From: Lachnospiraceae bacterium
Lineage (GTDB): Bacteria; Bacillota; Clostridia; Lachnospirales; Lachnospiraceae
Length of the DNA stretch: 36,814 bases
NCBI GenBank assembly: GCA_910575835.1
Contig: CAJTGB010000043.1
Coordinates: 1-36,814 of the forward strand
Direction of reading: 5' to 3'
A model generated the notes under the pieces. That model made no database searches, was not told the DNA's origin, and worked only from the letters and a program-made list of their open reading frames with translations. The position numbers and the translations under genes were made by a program. Positions 1-8,691 of the stretch are shown one piece after another. Every line of letters starts with the position of its first letter. Positions within the stretch are counted from its first letter, which is position 1.

Positions 1-23
1 TCGGGGGTGTAATTTTGTGACAT
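1..23 (-). CDS. Possible 5' end of a gene cut by the window edge
   Basis: Read on the minus strand, an ATG at 23 opens seven codons (MSQNYTP) that run off the window. A GAGG ribosome binding site lies 8 bases upstream. The opening resembles the first residues of IS3-family OrfA transposases, but seven residues cannot establish a family. The neighbouring gene-poor stretch would fit the edge of an insertion sequence. Only the start signal is seen; the identity is a guess. Confidence 0.3.
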
Positions 24-540
24 AATGAATACCTCTTTCTTGTGATTTTTATTATATCTCATTAGCCACTCCCGTTACAACTTTAGTATAGCACTTCACC
101 CTGGGATTCTACAGAAACCGCTCCAGGCGCAACAGCCCATGCCTCTCTCTGCAAAACAGAACTATTTGTTTCTGAACGAAACGATATGCCATCTATAAAA
201 ATCAAAAACCCCGCTACACTAAAACTTCAAAACCATCACAACAATATGGGCGCTGTAAGTTCCCCGGCTTTCCGTAAATAAATCTCATTTATACCCATGG
301 TACAGAAACACAGGTTTAACCCTCCCATGGCGCCCGGTTCACATTAAACCCGGCCGAAACCTGTCAACCATCATTACAACGCCCCCGTTGCAACCCGTCA
401 GCATTTATAAGGACTTCGGACCTTCAAATCCATCATCATCGGATGGAATGGTTGCTTTAATCGCTATCAGACTTTCATACTGCTGGCCAGCAATATATGT
501 ACGGCTCCCAGACGGAGACCAGAAATGCGGTGATTCCGTT
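24..540. other. Gene-poor stretch, no supported gene
   Basis: No reading frame with a start codon and ribosome binding site is convincing here. On the minus strand a frame stays open from about 593 down to a stop at 405-407, ending SDDDGFEGPKSL, but it has no start codon. It may be the tail of a decayed gene or chance. The patchy composition fits a junk or insertion-scarred region beside the defence-type genes. Confidence 0.4.
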
Positions 541-556
541 TGCCCTTTTAAGGGCA
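541..556. repeat. Perfect 16-bp palindrome
   Basis: TGCCCTTTTAAGGGCA is fully self-complementary. It lies just beyond the T-tract of the minus-strand terminator at 558-620. It may be part of the transcription end or an insertion scar. Confidence 0.5.
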
Positions 557-557
557 A

Positions 558-620
558 AAAAATAAGGGGACAAGTTAGTGCAACCCCTTGATTTTACTGG
601 GTTCTTCTAACTTGTCCCTA
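558..620 (-). terminator. Rho-independent terminator of the AIPR/DUF1016 pair
   Basis: On the minus strand GGGACAAGTTAG (620 side) pairs with CTAACTTGTCCC (567 side) across a loop of about 27 bases, followed by CTTATTTTTTT. The last codons and stop of the truncated DUF1016 gene lie inside the left arm, so the gene ends within its own terminator. That suggests a junction rather than the native 3' end. Confidence 0.75.
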
Positions 621-1392
621 TTATAACACGGGCATCCAAATAAAAATCCTGTCCTCCAACCTCTAAATGAACCTGCCGACCAACAAATGCAAATCCTTGT
701 CCCAATTCTAACAGAAAGCTTTGAATATGCTCTATTAGTTTCTGTTCTATTTCCACTTCACGTCTTGGCATATCGGTTCCCAAAAAATCAAATAGATAAG
801 GATCTTTAAATATCTGATTCGCCATATCAGAATCAAGCGGCGGCAGTGCCGCAGGAAAATTGTTGACGGTTTTTCCAGTACGTTCCATTAATCTGCTTTG
901 TATCTGTAACTCAAGTATAGTTTTACTCCAGCCATTTTCTATTGTTTTACCAGCATACCATATGCGTTCTTCTTGTGTTTTCAATTTATCCCTTAGAGTA
1001 ATATTTGTCCGCCACGGTATTTGTGCAACGACCCGTTGCACTATTTTCTCATCCAACCAACACTGCGCGAATTTGCGCATATACTTAATATTGCGCGGAG
1101 AAAAGCCTGACATTTCTGGAAAAGCAATTTTCAAATCCTTTGACATACGATCAATAACCTTTGTGCCCCATCCCTCTTCCTCTTGTTTTTTCAAAATAGC
1201 CTTGCCAATATTCCAATAAAGACAAATCATACTTCTATTGGCATTCATTACAATAGAAACTCTCTGCTTTTGAATTTCTTTTTTGATTTCATCTATAAAT
1301 TGCAAATAACTATCACTCATTTCGGAAAGATTTGGAGCAACTGGAAAAATCACTCCTTCTTTATCTTTTCCCATGCGCTTTCGTTTATCCAT
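607..1392 (-). pseudogene. Truncated DUF1016 / YhcG-type PD-(D/E)xK nuclease
   Basis: The 261-residue product matches the DUF1016 (YhcG-like) family: an N-terminal domain with YWNIGKAILKKQEEEGWGTKVI and FSPRNIKYMRKFAQ, the IPWRTNITLRDKL segment, then the beginning of the nuclease domain (FLELGQGFAFVGRQVHLEVGGQDFYLD). Family members normally run on about 80-100 residues through a second catalytic strand with an E-x-K motif. Here the sequence leaves the family right after DFYLD, reads ARVIIGTS and stops inside a terminator stem. One acidic catalytic residue may remain, but the E-x-K half is missing, so cleavage is unlikely. The start has an AAGGAG site 8 bases upstream. It lies 23 bases after the AIPR gene on the same strand, consistent with one transcript. 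A role as a DNA-binding remnant or partner of the AIPR protein is possible but unproven. Confidence 0.8.
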
Positions 1393-1415
1393 AAACGCTC
1401 TCCTTTATCTATTCT

Positions 1416-3104
1416 TTAATCATGGATGATAGTATTGAATTTTTCTTCAAGTTGCTTACACTTCGTTGAATTTTTAAAAATATTGGCAGGATATGACTCT
1501 GGAAAAAGTTCATCTATGAATTGTGTTGTTTGATCCACAAGCACATCAACTAAGGAGATTACCCCATTTTGTATACTATCTTTATCTATCACAGATATGT
1601 TAAAATTCTCACTTTTCCCTTTATCCTTTAAAATAAAATGTAAAATAAATCTATTGGCATGAATGCAAACCAAACGTTCTCTATTGCTATTTACTTGCTC
1701 TTTCTTGTCCTGTAAACAACGCTCGACTTCTCTCATATATAAAACAGAATTTAAAAGTGCATACGAATTTGTCGATCGATTCACTAATGCTTTATAAGGC
1801 ATTTTTGTGATATCTTCAGATAACGCTCCCACATTACCCTTAGCAATTACTGTATAAGAGATATCTGCATTTAAACATGCTAATGCCACAATCGCTTCAT
1901 CAAAAGAAATTTGCCTCTCTAAATTTGTAATTTTATCGCCACTCTTATAGAGATACGAATAATGAGTAAACGTCAACTCCGTCCGTAGTCTATCCTGTTC
2001 AGGATCAAGCGCTGCAAAATCTTTATTTTCAATTCTATTTTGCGTATTAGATAGTCTTGTAATCTGTGTAGTCGTTTCTGAGTCAACACTACTCAAATCA
2101 ATTATTTGAATCATGACTATCGCTTTTGAAATCTGTTCTGGATTATCTAAAAACAAGGATCCTATCGTACCCGTTGTCTGCGCTCCATTAACAAGAGAAA
2201 TTCCTTCCAATGCAAACAACCCTGTCGCATTAGTTGTACTGTCCTTTGCTTTTCGCTTGATAGATTTACATAATAGTTTAATCCCGTTATTGTAATAGTA
2301 AAATTTTTCTGGTTCCTGCAAAAGGACTTTTTTCATGCCCTCATTTACATCTGTATTTCCTTTATAAAATCGAATGTTTTTTGCAAATAAAGCATTTCCA
2401 AAGTTTTTATACCATTCACCTACTGTTGCTGCTGAAATAGTTCCATAATAAGAAACAAAAGGAGCATCTACTTTTCCCCAATTGGATAGAATAACATCAT
2501 CAAGATTAATGCCTGGTTGCTCTTGCCCATTCGCCAGAAAAGAATATATATCCTTAAAATTAAATTCATCAAATAATAAAATAGTACTTATCTCATCATT
2601 TGTTTTTTCCATCAATTGTGAAATAGGGCGTGATACATAATCATTTGCCTTTTGATTTCCAGTATGTATAAATATGGCATGTATTTGATATCCCATCTGC
2701 GTTAAAGCCACATCAATATCAATACTCTTTGCAATTATTTTATCATTTGCACCTGCTAAATCTTCTTCCAGCACTCTCTGTACTCCTTGAGCAAAATTAG
2801 ACATTTCGTCTTGAGTAATAGAACCCACTCCATCTGCACGCCATTTACTTTGAACAAGAAATAACTTTTTCTGTGTTTCATCCAAAAATATCGCATCAAT
2901 TCCCATATCATGGTAACCATCTGTAACATGAACACTCGCCTGTGTCACTTCAAGCCCAGATTTCATGATTAATGCAAATGCAGCTAAAGCTCTTGTTTCA
3001 AAATGCTTATTTGTATCGTTTGGAAAGTCTGCCATGTCAACTTTACCTTGAAACATTTCCTGAATTCGAGCTTGTACTCGACGCATATTAATATTATTTG
3101 CCAT
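1416..3104 (-). CDS. AIPR-family abortive infection protein
   Basis: The 562-residue product has the hallmark of the AIPR (abortive infection phage resistance) family: EKFYYYNNGIKLLCKSI near residue 270, followed by LEGISLVNGAQTTGTI and a loop containing RLSNTQNRIENKDF. Upstream, GIDAIFLDETQKKLFLVQSKW (about 70-90) has the D...QxK layout of a PD-(D/E)xK-like nuclease fold. AIPR proteins occur in phage-defence contexts, where they are thought to act on nucleic acid; the substrate is not shown by sequence. The gene starts only 21 bases after the rlmD stop and precedes the truncated DUF1016 gene, so it could ride on rlmD transcription. Its codon use is far more AT-rich than rlmD, a sign of transfer. 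The start is preceded by AAAGGTG at a rather long spacing of about 11 bases. Confidence 0.85.
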   Translation of the reverse strand: MANNINMRRVQARIQEMFQGKVDMADFPNDTNKHFETRALAAFALIMKSGLEVTQASVHVTDGYHDMGIDAIFLDETQKKLFLVQSKWRADGVGSITQDEMSNFAQGVQRVLEEDLAGANDKIIAKSIDIDVALTQMGYQIHAIFIHTGNQKANDYVSRPISQLMEKTNDEISTILLFDEFNFKDIYSFLANGQEQPGINLDDVILSNWGKVDAPFVSYYGTISAATVGEWYKNFGNALFAKNIRFYKGNTDVNEGMKKVLLQEPEKFYYYNNGIKLLCKSIKRKAKDSTTNATGLFALEGISLVNGAQTTGTIGSLFLDNPEQISKAIVMIQIIDLSSVDSETTTQITRLSNTQNRIENKDFAALDPEQDRLRTELTFTHYSYLYKSGDKITNLERQISFDEAIVALACLNADISYTVIAKGNVGALSEDITKMPYKALVNRSTNSYALLNSVLYMREVERCLQDKKEQVNSNRERLVCIHANRFILHFILKDKGKSENFNISVIDKDSIQNGVISLVDVLVDQTTQFIDELFPESYPANIFKNSTKCKQLEEKFNTIIHD

Positions 3105-3125
3105 CTTTCGTTTTCACCTTTCTCG

Positions 3126-4781
3126 CTATATCATCTTAAAATACTCCAACGCTTCCCTTATAGCCGCTTCTTTCTCTGGCGGACACTTCGGCTGTCTGGA
3201 ATTTTCCGATTTCGGCGGGTTATAATTTCCCCTCTCAATAATTCCACATTTCTGCTTTATCTGTGCAATATAGAGATTACTTACCTTTAATCCGCTATGT
3301 TTCAATACATAATCCTTAATATCTGCATAAGTAACTTTGCTCTCCGCAACCGTCAGATCAGATTCATCCATCTCTAATTCCACATTAATACGCTTCAACT
3401 TATTTGATTTAAGTTTGGAAAGCAAGGCGATACTTTCCGTGTGATACGTCCCCGGAAACAAATCAATCCCCCCAACCTTCTCCACCCGGTACCCCCGTCC
3501 CTGCAGCATCTCCAGATCCCGCACCAAACTCGTCGGCTTGCAGGCAATATACACGATCCTCTCCACCCCAAAATCCGTAATCTTCTGAAGCGCCTTCGGA
3601 TTCACCCCGTCCCTTGGCGGATCCAGCACGATCAGGTCCGGCACCTCGCCGAGCTCATCGATCACCTTCAGCACATCCCCGGCCCAGAACGTACAGTTAT
3701 CAAGCCCGTTAAGCTTCGCATTCTCCCTTGCAGCCTCCACGGCCTCCTCTACGATCTCCACGCCCACAACCTTCTTCGCCACAGGCGCAACTATCTGCGC
3801 GATCGTCCCTGTACCGCTGTACAGATCAAAGATCACCTTATCCTTCGTCTCCCCGATATACTCCCTGGCAGTTTCATACAGTACCTCTGCCCCAAGTGAA
3901 TTCGTCTGAAAAAATGAGAAGGGTGTGATCTTAAACTTAAGCCCCAGCAGCTCTTCATAGAAGTAATTCTGTCCGTAGAGAACATCCGTCCCTTCGTCCT
4001 TGACCACATCCGCCACGCTGTCGTTTTTCGTATGCAGGATTCCGGCGATCCTTCCGTCAAGGCTTAACGCAAGCAGCCTTTCTGCCCACTGCTTCTCATC
4101 AAAATCTCTTCCATACTTCTCATTCCCGGCCGTCACCAGATCGATCAGGATCTCCCCGGTCTTTACTGCCTTTCTCACCAGGAGATGCCGCCAGAAGCCC
4201 TCATGGCGCATACGGTGATAGTATGGAAGTCCCGTCTCCCTTGCATATTCCAGGGTACAGGAGAGAATCCTCCGGTAATCCTCATCTACGATCTGACAGC
4301 CGGGAACATTGACGATATCATGGAAGCTCCCCCTGCGGTGCATCCCCAACGCCAGCGGGCCGTCCTTATACTCATCTCCGAATGAGAATTCCATCTTATT
4401 GCGGTAGCCCTGCTTTACCGGGCTTGGCTTGATACCCTCCCAGATATAATCCCCGTCTGCCGCCCCGTCCATCATCTTCTTAATCTGGGATTCTTTCAGC
4501 TTAATCTGCTCTTCGTAGGGAAGATTCTGATAGGTACATCCACCGCACTGACCGAAATGCGGACATGGTGACGGGATCTCCAGCGGCGAAGCCTCCAACA
4601 CCTCCAGAATCCGTCCCTCCGCCTTGTCTTTGCGGACTTTATTGACGGAGAATTTGACCTTCTGCCCTGGAATTCCATTCTTTACACATACAGCTCTGTT
4701 CTCTTCCGGCAGCATGATCCTTCCTTTATTAGGAAAATCCACCGTTTCAATCATTCCCTCATATATCTGACCCTTTTTCAT
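3126..4781 (-). CDS. rlmD: 23S rRNA (uracil-C5) methyltransferase RlmD-like, with C-terminal extension
   Basis: This is a RumA/TrmA-type enzyme that puts a methyl group on a uracil C5 in 23S rRNA using S-adenosylmethionine. In order: an N-terminal TRAM domain (about 1-65), an iron-sulfur motif CPHFGQCGGC (about 73-82), the SAM site FDLYSGTGTIAQ (about 318), the LDPPRDG motif and the catalytic-Cys segment YIACKPTSLVRDL. About 80 residues follow the normal end (from about 470: VTYADIKDYVLKHSG to EALEYFKMI). This tail is more AT-rich than the body and resembles an add-on domain that I recall on several Firmicutes proteins. RlmD and its paralogue RlmCD cannot be separated from sequence alone. The gene stands 21 bases before the AIPR gene, which may share its transcript. 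Confidence 0.9.
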   Translation of the reverse strand: MKKGQIYEGMIETVDFPNKGRIMLPEENRAVCVKNGIPGQKVKFSVNKVRKDKAEGRILEVLEASPLEIPSPCPHFGQCGGCTYQNLPYEEQIKLKESQIKKMMDGAADGDYIWEGIKPSPVKQGYRNKMEFSFGDEYKDGPLALGMHRRGSFHDIVNVPGCQIVDEDYRRILSCTLEYARETGLPYYHRMRHEGFWRHLLVRKAVKTGEILIDLVTAGNEKYGRDFDEKQWAERLLALSLDGRIAGILHTKNDSVADVVKDEGTDVLYGQNYFYEELLGLKFKITPFSFFQTNSLGAEVLYETAREYIGETKDKVIFDLYSGTGTIAQIVAPVAKKVVGVEIVEEAVEAARENAKLNGLDNCTFWAGDVLKVIDELGEVPDLIVLDPPRDGVNPKALQKITDFGVERIVYIACKPTSLVRDLEMLQGRGYRVEKVGGIDLFPGTYHTESIALLSKLKSNKLKRINVELEMDESDLTVAESKVTYADIKDYVLKHSGLKVSNLYIAQIKQKCGIIERGNYNPPKSENSRQPKCPPEKEAAIREALEYFKMI

Positions 4782-4839
4782 CCTGACTCCCTTTCTTCAC
4801 TTCACTTTTGAATTATCCGATTATTTTCTCAAAATACAG

Positions 4840-4887
4840 CAGTTCAGACAAGCGCCCCTCTTACATGCCGCATACCTGTCTGAACTG
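4840..4887 (-). terminator. Terminator-like hairpin after the NYN-LOTUS gene
   Basis: On the minus strand CAGTTCAGACA pairs perfectly with TGTCTGAACTG across a GC-rich loop of 26 bases. It begins 6 bases after the stop at 4893 and is followed by CTGTATTTTG, a poor T-tract. It separates this gene from rlmD. Confidence 0.6.
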
Positions 4888-4892
4888 TTTCG

Positions 4893-5828
4893 TTAAAACA
4901 ATTTCTGATATTTCGCCTTCAGGATCGTCCCTTCCTGCTCCACTTCTATCTTATCTATACTCTTCACATACTGGTTAAACTGAGAATAACCGTAATCACT
5001 GATCTTAAACTCTCCGTACTTCTCATACACCTTATTGCCCAGCGTGCTAAGCTCGATACCATGCTTTCCTGCCTTCTTCACCAGGTAAATGACGTACCTA
5101 TCTATATCCTCTTTCATTCCCCAGTCTTCCTTCAATGCAACAGAGAAGAGATTGCCCTGCTTGATCAACTGTATCCTTGAGAATTCTTCCAGAAACTTCG
5201 ACAGCATATTGTAACCGTAACTTCTGACGTCAAAGTCTGGATACAGGCTTACAAGGCGGCTTCCCACCTCTCCAAGTCCGGTTACCTTATTGTCATCCTG
5301 ATTTTCAATGATCATCTTGATGATCGCATCCTCGATCCGCTCGCGGCTAAGCTTGTCATGCGGTTCTTCCGCCTTGGTGCTTCCCGGCTCCTGCTCATTC
5401 AACAGATTCTCCAATATTGTAAATTTGTCACAGGCTTTGCGGAACGGCTCCGGGGTCTTATTCTCCCCCATACCGATCACCATCTTCGCACTCTCCCTGA
5501 TTCGGGTCACCAACCGTGTAAAATCACTGTCGCTGGACACGATACAGAACCCGTCTACATCATTGGTGTACAAGATATCCATTGCGTCAATGATCATCGC
5601 CGAATCCGTGGCATTCTTCCCCTGGGTATAGCTGAACTGCTGGATCGGCATGATCGAGTTCGTAAGAAGCTCATCCTTCCAACTGGAATTATGCGTGCTT
5701 GTCCAATCCCCATAGATCCTCTTGTATGTGATGACCCCATACTTCGACAGCTCTGTAAGTATTGGTTTAATATATTTCGCAGATACATTATCCGCATCGA
5801 TCAGTAAAGCATAACATTGTTCGTCCAT
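4893..5828 (-). CDS. NYN-domain RNase-like protein with C-terminal LOTUS/OST-HTH repeats
   Basis: The N-terminal half (about 1-150) is a NYN domain of the LabA/DUF88 type, a PIN-like nuclease fold. The acidic residues expected for metal binding are present in LLIDADNVS (D11, D13), in TDSAMIIDAMDILY (about 75-88) and in IVSSDSDFTRLV (about 96-107). The C-terminal half has two winged-helix OST-HTH/LOTUS-like modules (about 165-240 and 245-311), each with the YGY motif (DVRSYGYNMLSKFL; ISDYGYSQFNQYV). Such proteins are thought to cleave or handle RNA, with LOTUS modules binding RNA; the target is unknown. The 311-residue length is normal for the arrangement. The start has an AGGAGAAGAAG site directly upstream, and a hairpin follows the stop. 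Confidence 0.85.
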   Translation of the reverse strand: MDEQCYALLIDADNVSAKYIKPILTELSKYGVITYKRIYGDWTSTHNSSWKDELLTNSIMPIQQFSYTQGKNATDSAMIIDAMDILYTNDVDGFCIVSSDSDFTRLVTRIRESAKMVIGMGENKTPEPFRKACDKFTILENLLNEQEPGSTKAEEPHDKLSRERIEDAIIKMIIENQDDNKVTGLGEVGSRLVSLYPDFDVRSYGYNMLSKFLEEFSRIQLIKQGNLFSVALKEDWGMKEDIDRYVIYLVKKAGKHGIELSTLGNKVYEKYGEFKISDYGYSQFNQYVKSIDKIEVEQEGTILKAKYQKLF

Positions 5829-6002
5829 CTTCTTCTCCTCATCTTCTCAAACTTCTAACTCTCAATTTCCATAACCGCTTCGCCATATTAGTTCTTTGCT
5901 AAGCCCTTAACTCTCACAAAAAAAGCAAGCAAAACGCCTTTTTCTCTTCAAATAGGCCTCCACCTGCTTTCTCTATCGCACTATTTCAACGACATTACTC
6001 TC

Positions 6003-6248
6003 CTATACCTGATCTTCCTCGTTAAAGAAATCATCATCAAAATCATCCTCGAAATCTTCTTCAAAGTCTTCGAGATAATCCGGTGTAAAGAAACAATATA
6101 CTGCATAAGCGATCGCTGCAACGGCCGCGACAGCACCTATGATTGCAAGAACCCAGAGAACAGTCTTGCAGTTCTTATCTTCTTCTTCCTTCCTGTTTAT
6201 CAGGTCATTCAACCTTGTTGCCGCAATAATTTCCTCTACTTTATTCAT
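6003..6248 (-). CDS. Small single-pass membrane protein with very acidic tail
   Basis: The start chosen (MNKVEEIIAATRLND) has an AGGAAAGGATG site upstream and gives 81 residues. A longer frame starting at 6311 lacks a comparable signal. The protein has a charged N-terminus with RKEEEDKNC, one hydrophobic helix (TVLWVLAIIGAVAAVAAIAY, about 32-51) and an acidic C-terminus (LEDFEEDFEDDFDDDFFNEE). I recall similar short proteins in Lachnospiraceae but assign no function. The acidic tail would lie on one face of the membrane and could bind cations or a basic partner; this is inference. Confidence 0.65.
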   Translation of the reverse strand: MNKVEEIIAATRLNDLINRKEEEDKNCKTVLWVLAIIGAVAAVAAIAYAVYCFFTPDYLEDFEEDFEDDFDDDFFNEEDQV

Positions 6249-6386
6249 GCTTCTACATCCTTTCCTGATACTTTTTCCGGTACTACTGAAAAATACTTCT
6301 GTAGCCTTCAAATACTGTAACTATTATAACACTAACCATTCAAGATTACTACATCTTATTATGAATCTTTCAAAAAATTATAAATC

Positions 6387-8642
6387 CTACATCTTCTGAA
6401 GCTTTGCAAATGCCGCAAACATCTTCTTCGTACCCGGTCCGTCAAAATCCACCGTCACTTCATAATCTCTGCCGCCTTCTATGATGCCTGTCACGGTTCC
6501 TTCTCCGAACTTCACATGGCGCACCCGGTCGCCCACTTCATAGTCAAGGCTGCTGCCACTTGGCGATCCGAACTGCTTTGCCGGCTTAGCCGCCGCATAC
6601 ACTTTAGTCTGAAATGCCTGCTTCGCCTGCGTATAGGCATTCCTTTTCTGCAGTTCCTTCTGCAGCTCTTTCTGAGCATCCTCCATCTCCCCTGCAAATG
6701 TCTCTCCCGTCGATACCAGCTCCACGGGAATCTCTTTTAGGAAACGCGACATCCTGTTGTACTGCGTCTCTCCCCTGACCATCCGCCGCCTTGCACAGGT
6801 CAGAGTCAGTTCTTCCTCAGCCCTTGTGATTCCCACATAGCAGAGCCGTCTCTCCTCTTCGATGTCTTCCAGATCATCAGAAGTGATCGACATATAACTT
6901 GGGAAGAGTCCATCTTCTAAGCCCGCGAGATACACATGGGGGAACTCTAATCCTTTCGCACTGTGAAGCGTCATCAGAACCACATAGTCACTGTTCTCAT
7001 CCAAGCTGTCAATATCCGCCACCAGCGCTACCTCCTCCAGGAATCCTCCAAGAGTCGCCGGCATATCCATATCCCCGCACATCTCTTCGTAAGCGGCGAT
7101 CTTACTGATCAGCTCATCGATATTCTCTATCCTTGCCTCTGCCTCCTCGGCGTCTTCATTCTCCAGGCTCTCAATATAGCCCGTCTCTTCTATGATCTCC
7201 TTCATCAGGTCTGACACGCTCATCTCCTGCGCATCCGCCTTATAATGTTCGATCAGCGCCGTGAAGGATTCCAGCTTCGCAAGCCCTCTCCCGATCCCCG
7301 GAATCAAGTCAGCCGCCTGAAGCGCCTCATAGAAGCTGATCTCTCTGGACGCCGCATATTCCTGAACCCGGTTGACGCTCGTCAGACCGATTCCCCGCTT
7401 AGGTACATTGATGATCCTGCGGACCGCCAGATCGTCTTTCCCGTTATCTACCGTCTTCAGATAACTTAAGAGATCCTTGATCTCCCGCCTTGCATAGAAG
7501 TTCACACCGCCGACGATCTTATACGGAATGTTCGCCGTTACGAATTTCTCCTCAAATACGCGGGACTGGGCGTTGGTCCTGTACAGTATGGCATGATCAT
7601 TATATGTACGTTCTTCCTTTTTGACACTTCCCGCTATATCGCCCACAATATACTCCGCTTCATCATAAGCAGTATCAAACTGACGGAATTCCAGCTTGCC
7701 TCCGTCTCCGTTCGCCGTCCACAGAGTCTTGTCCTTCCTTCCGGCATTATGCCTGATCACAGCATTCGCGGCATTTAAGATGTTGCCGGTAGAGCGGTAA
7801 TTCTGCTCTAACTTGATAACTCTTGCATCCTCAAAGAACTGTTCAAAATTCAGGATATTCCTGATATTAGCTCCGCGGAATTTGTATATGGACTGGTCGT
7901 CGTCGCCCACCACGCACAGATTCCGGTACTTGGACGAGAGAATACGGACCAGTTCGAACTGCACCGTATTCGTATCCTGATATTCATCCACCATAATATA
8001 GCGGAAACGCTCCTGATAATGATCCAGCACATCTGCCTGTGTCTGAAACAGCTGCACCGTCTTCACCAGCAGATCGTCAAAATCCAACGCGTTATTCGCC
8101 CTCAGCTGCTTCTCATATTCCTCATAGACGTCGGCAACCTTAAGCTTGACAAAGTCGCCCCCGGCTTCAAGACGAAACTCCTGCGGCGTAATCAGTTCTT
8201 CCTTCGCATGTGAAACCGCTCCCAGAAACATCCGCTCCTTGAACATCTTCGTGTCAACGTTGAGCATCCGGCAGACATCCCTCATCAGCGTCTTCTGGTC
8301 ATCACTGTCATAAATCGTAAAATTCGTATCATATCCAAGCAGGCCGATATACCTTCTGAGGATCCTGACACAGGCCGAATGGAACGTGCTTACCCATATG
8401 CTGTCCGAACCGATTCCTACCAGATTGTCCACCCGTTCCCGCATCTCCCCCGCCGCTTTGTTGGTAAATGTGATCGCCAGGATATTCCACGGGTTGACAC
8501 CCATCTCTTCTATAAGATAAGCGATCCGGTGAGTCAGCACCCTTGTCTTCCCTGAACCTGCCCCCGCAAGTATCAAAAGCGGTCCTTCTGTATGAAGCAC
8601 CGCCTCCCTTTGTTGTTCATTTAACGTATCATATATCCCCAA
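6387..8642 (-). CDS. pcrA: ATP-dependent DNA helicase PcrA/UvrD
   Basis: This is a superfamily 1A 3'-5' DNA helicase for repair and replication restart. Seen in order: LNEQQREAVLHTEGPLLILAG with Walker A AGAGSGKT, motif Ia ITFTNKAAGEMRERV, Walker B VDEYQDTN, QSIYKFRGA, motif IV QNYRSTG, motif V TLHSAKGLEFPHVYLAG and motif VI RRLCYVGITRA. The C-terminal Tudor-like domain VGDRVRHVKFGEGTVTGI is typical of Gram-positive PcrA. A TTG start at 8642 is preferred: GIYDTLNEQ is the usual family opening and AGGAAA stands 10 bases upstream. A frame from 8708 adds 22 odd residues that would overlap mobAB. The 751-residue length is normal. Confidence 0.95.
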   Translation of the reverse strand: MGIYDTLNEQQREAVLHTEGPLLILAGAGSGKTRVLTHRIAYLIEEMGVNPWNILAITFTNKAAGEMRERVDNLVGIGSDSIWVSTFHSACVRILRRYIGLLGYDTNFTIYDSDDQKTLMRDVCRMLNVDTKMFKERMFLGAVSHAKEELITPQEFRLEAGGDFVKLKVADVYEEYEKQLRANNALDFDDLLVKTVQLFQTQADVLDHYQERFRYIMVDEYQDTNTVQFELVRILSSKYRNLCVVGDDDQSIYKFRGANIRNILNFEQFFEDARVIKLEQNYRSTGNILNAANAVIRHNAGRKDKTLWTANGDGGKLEFRQFDTAYDEAEYIVGDIAGSVKKEERTYNDHAILYRTNAQSRVFEEKFVTANIPYKIVGGVNFYARREIKDLLSYLKTVDNGKDDLAVRRIINVPKRGIGLTSVNRVQEYAASREISFYEALQAADLIPGIGRGLAKLESFTALIEHYKADAQEMSVSDLMKEIIEETGYIESLENEDAEEAEARIENIDELISKIAAYEEMCGDMDMPATLGGFLEEVALVADIDSLDENSDYVVLMTLHSAKGLEFPHVYLAGLEDGLFPSYMSITSDDLEDIEEERRLCYVGITRAEEELTLTCARRRMVRGETQYNRMSRFLKEIPVELVSTGETFAGEMEDAQKELQKELQKRNAYTQAKQAFQTKVYAAAKPAKQFGSPSGSSLDYEVGDRVRHVKFGEGTVTGIIEGGRDYEVTVDFDGPGTKKMFAAFAKLQKM

Positions 8643-8691
8643 TCTTCTTATTTCCTTTCTTCCTGACTCTATTGGGTATATTATAGTTGCT

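Noticed and set aside
388-591. 67-codon plus-strand frame at the left end
   Set aside because: It has no ribosome binding site and runs into the terminator of the minus-strand pair.
3441-3899. Long plus-strand frames opposite rlmD
   Set aside because: Antisense frames typical of GC-rich genes, without start signals.
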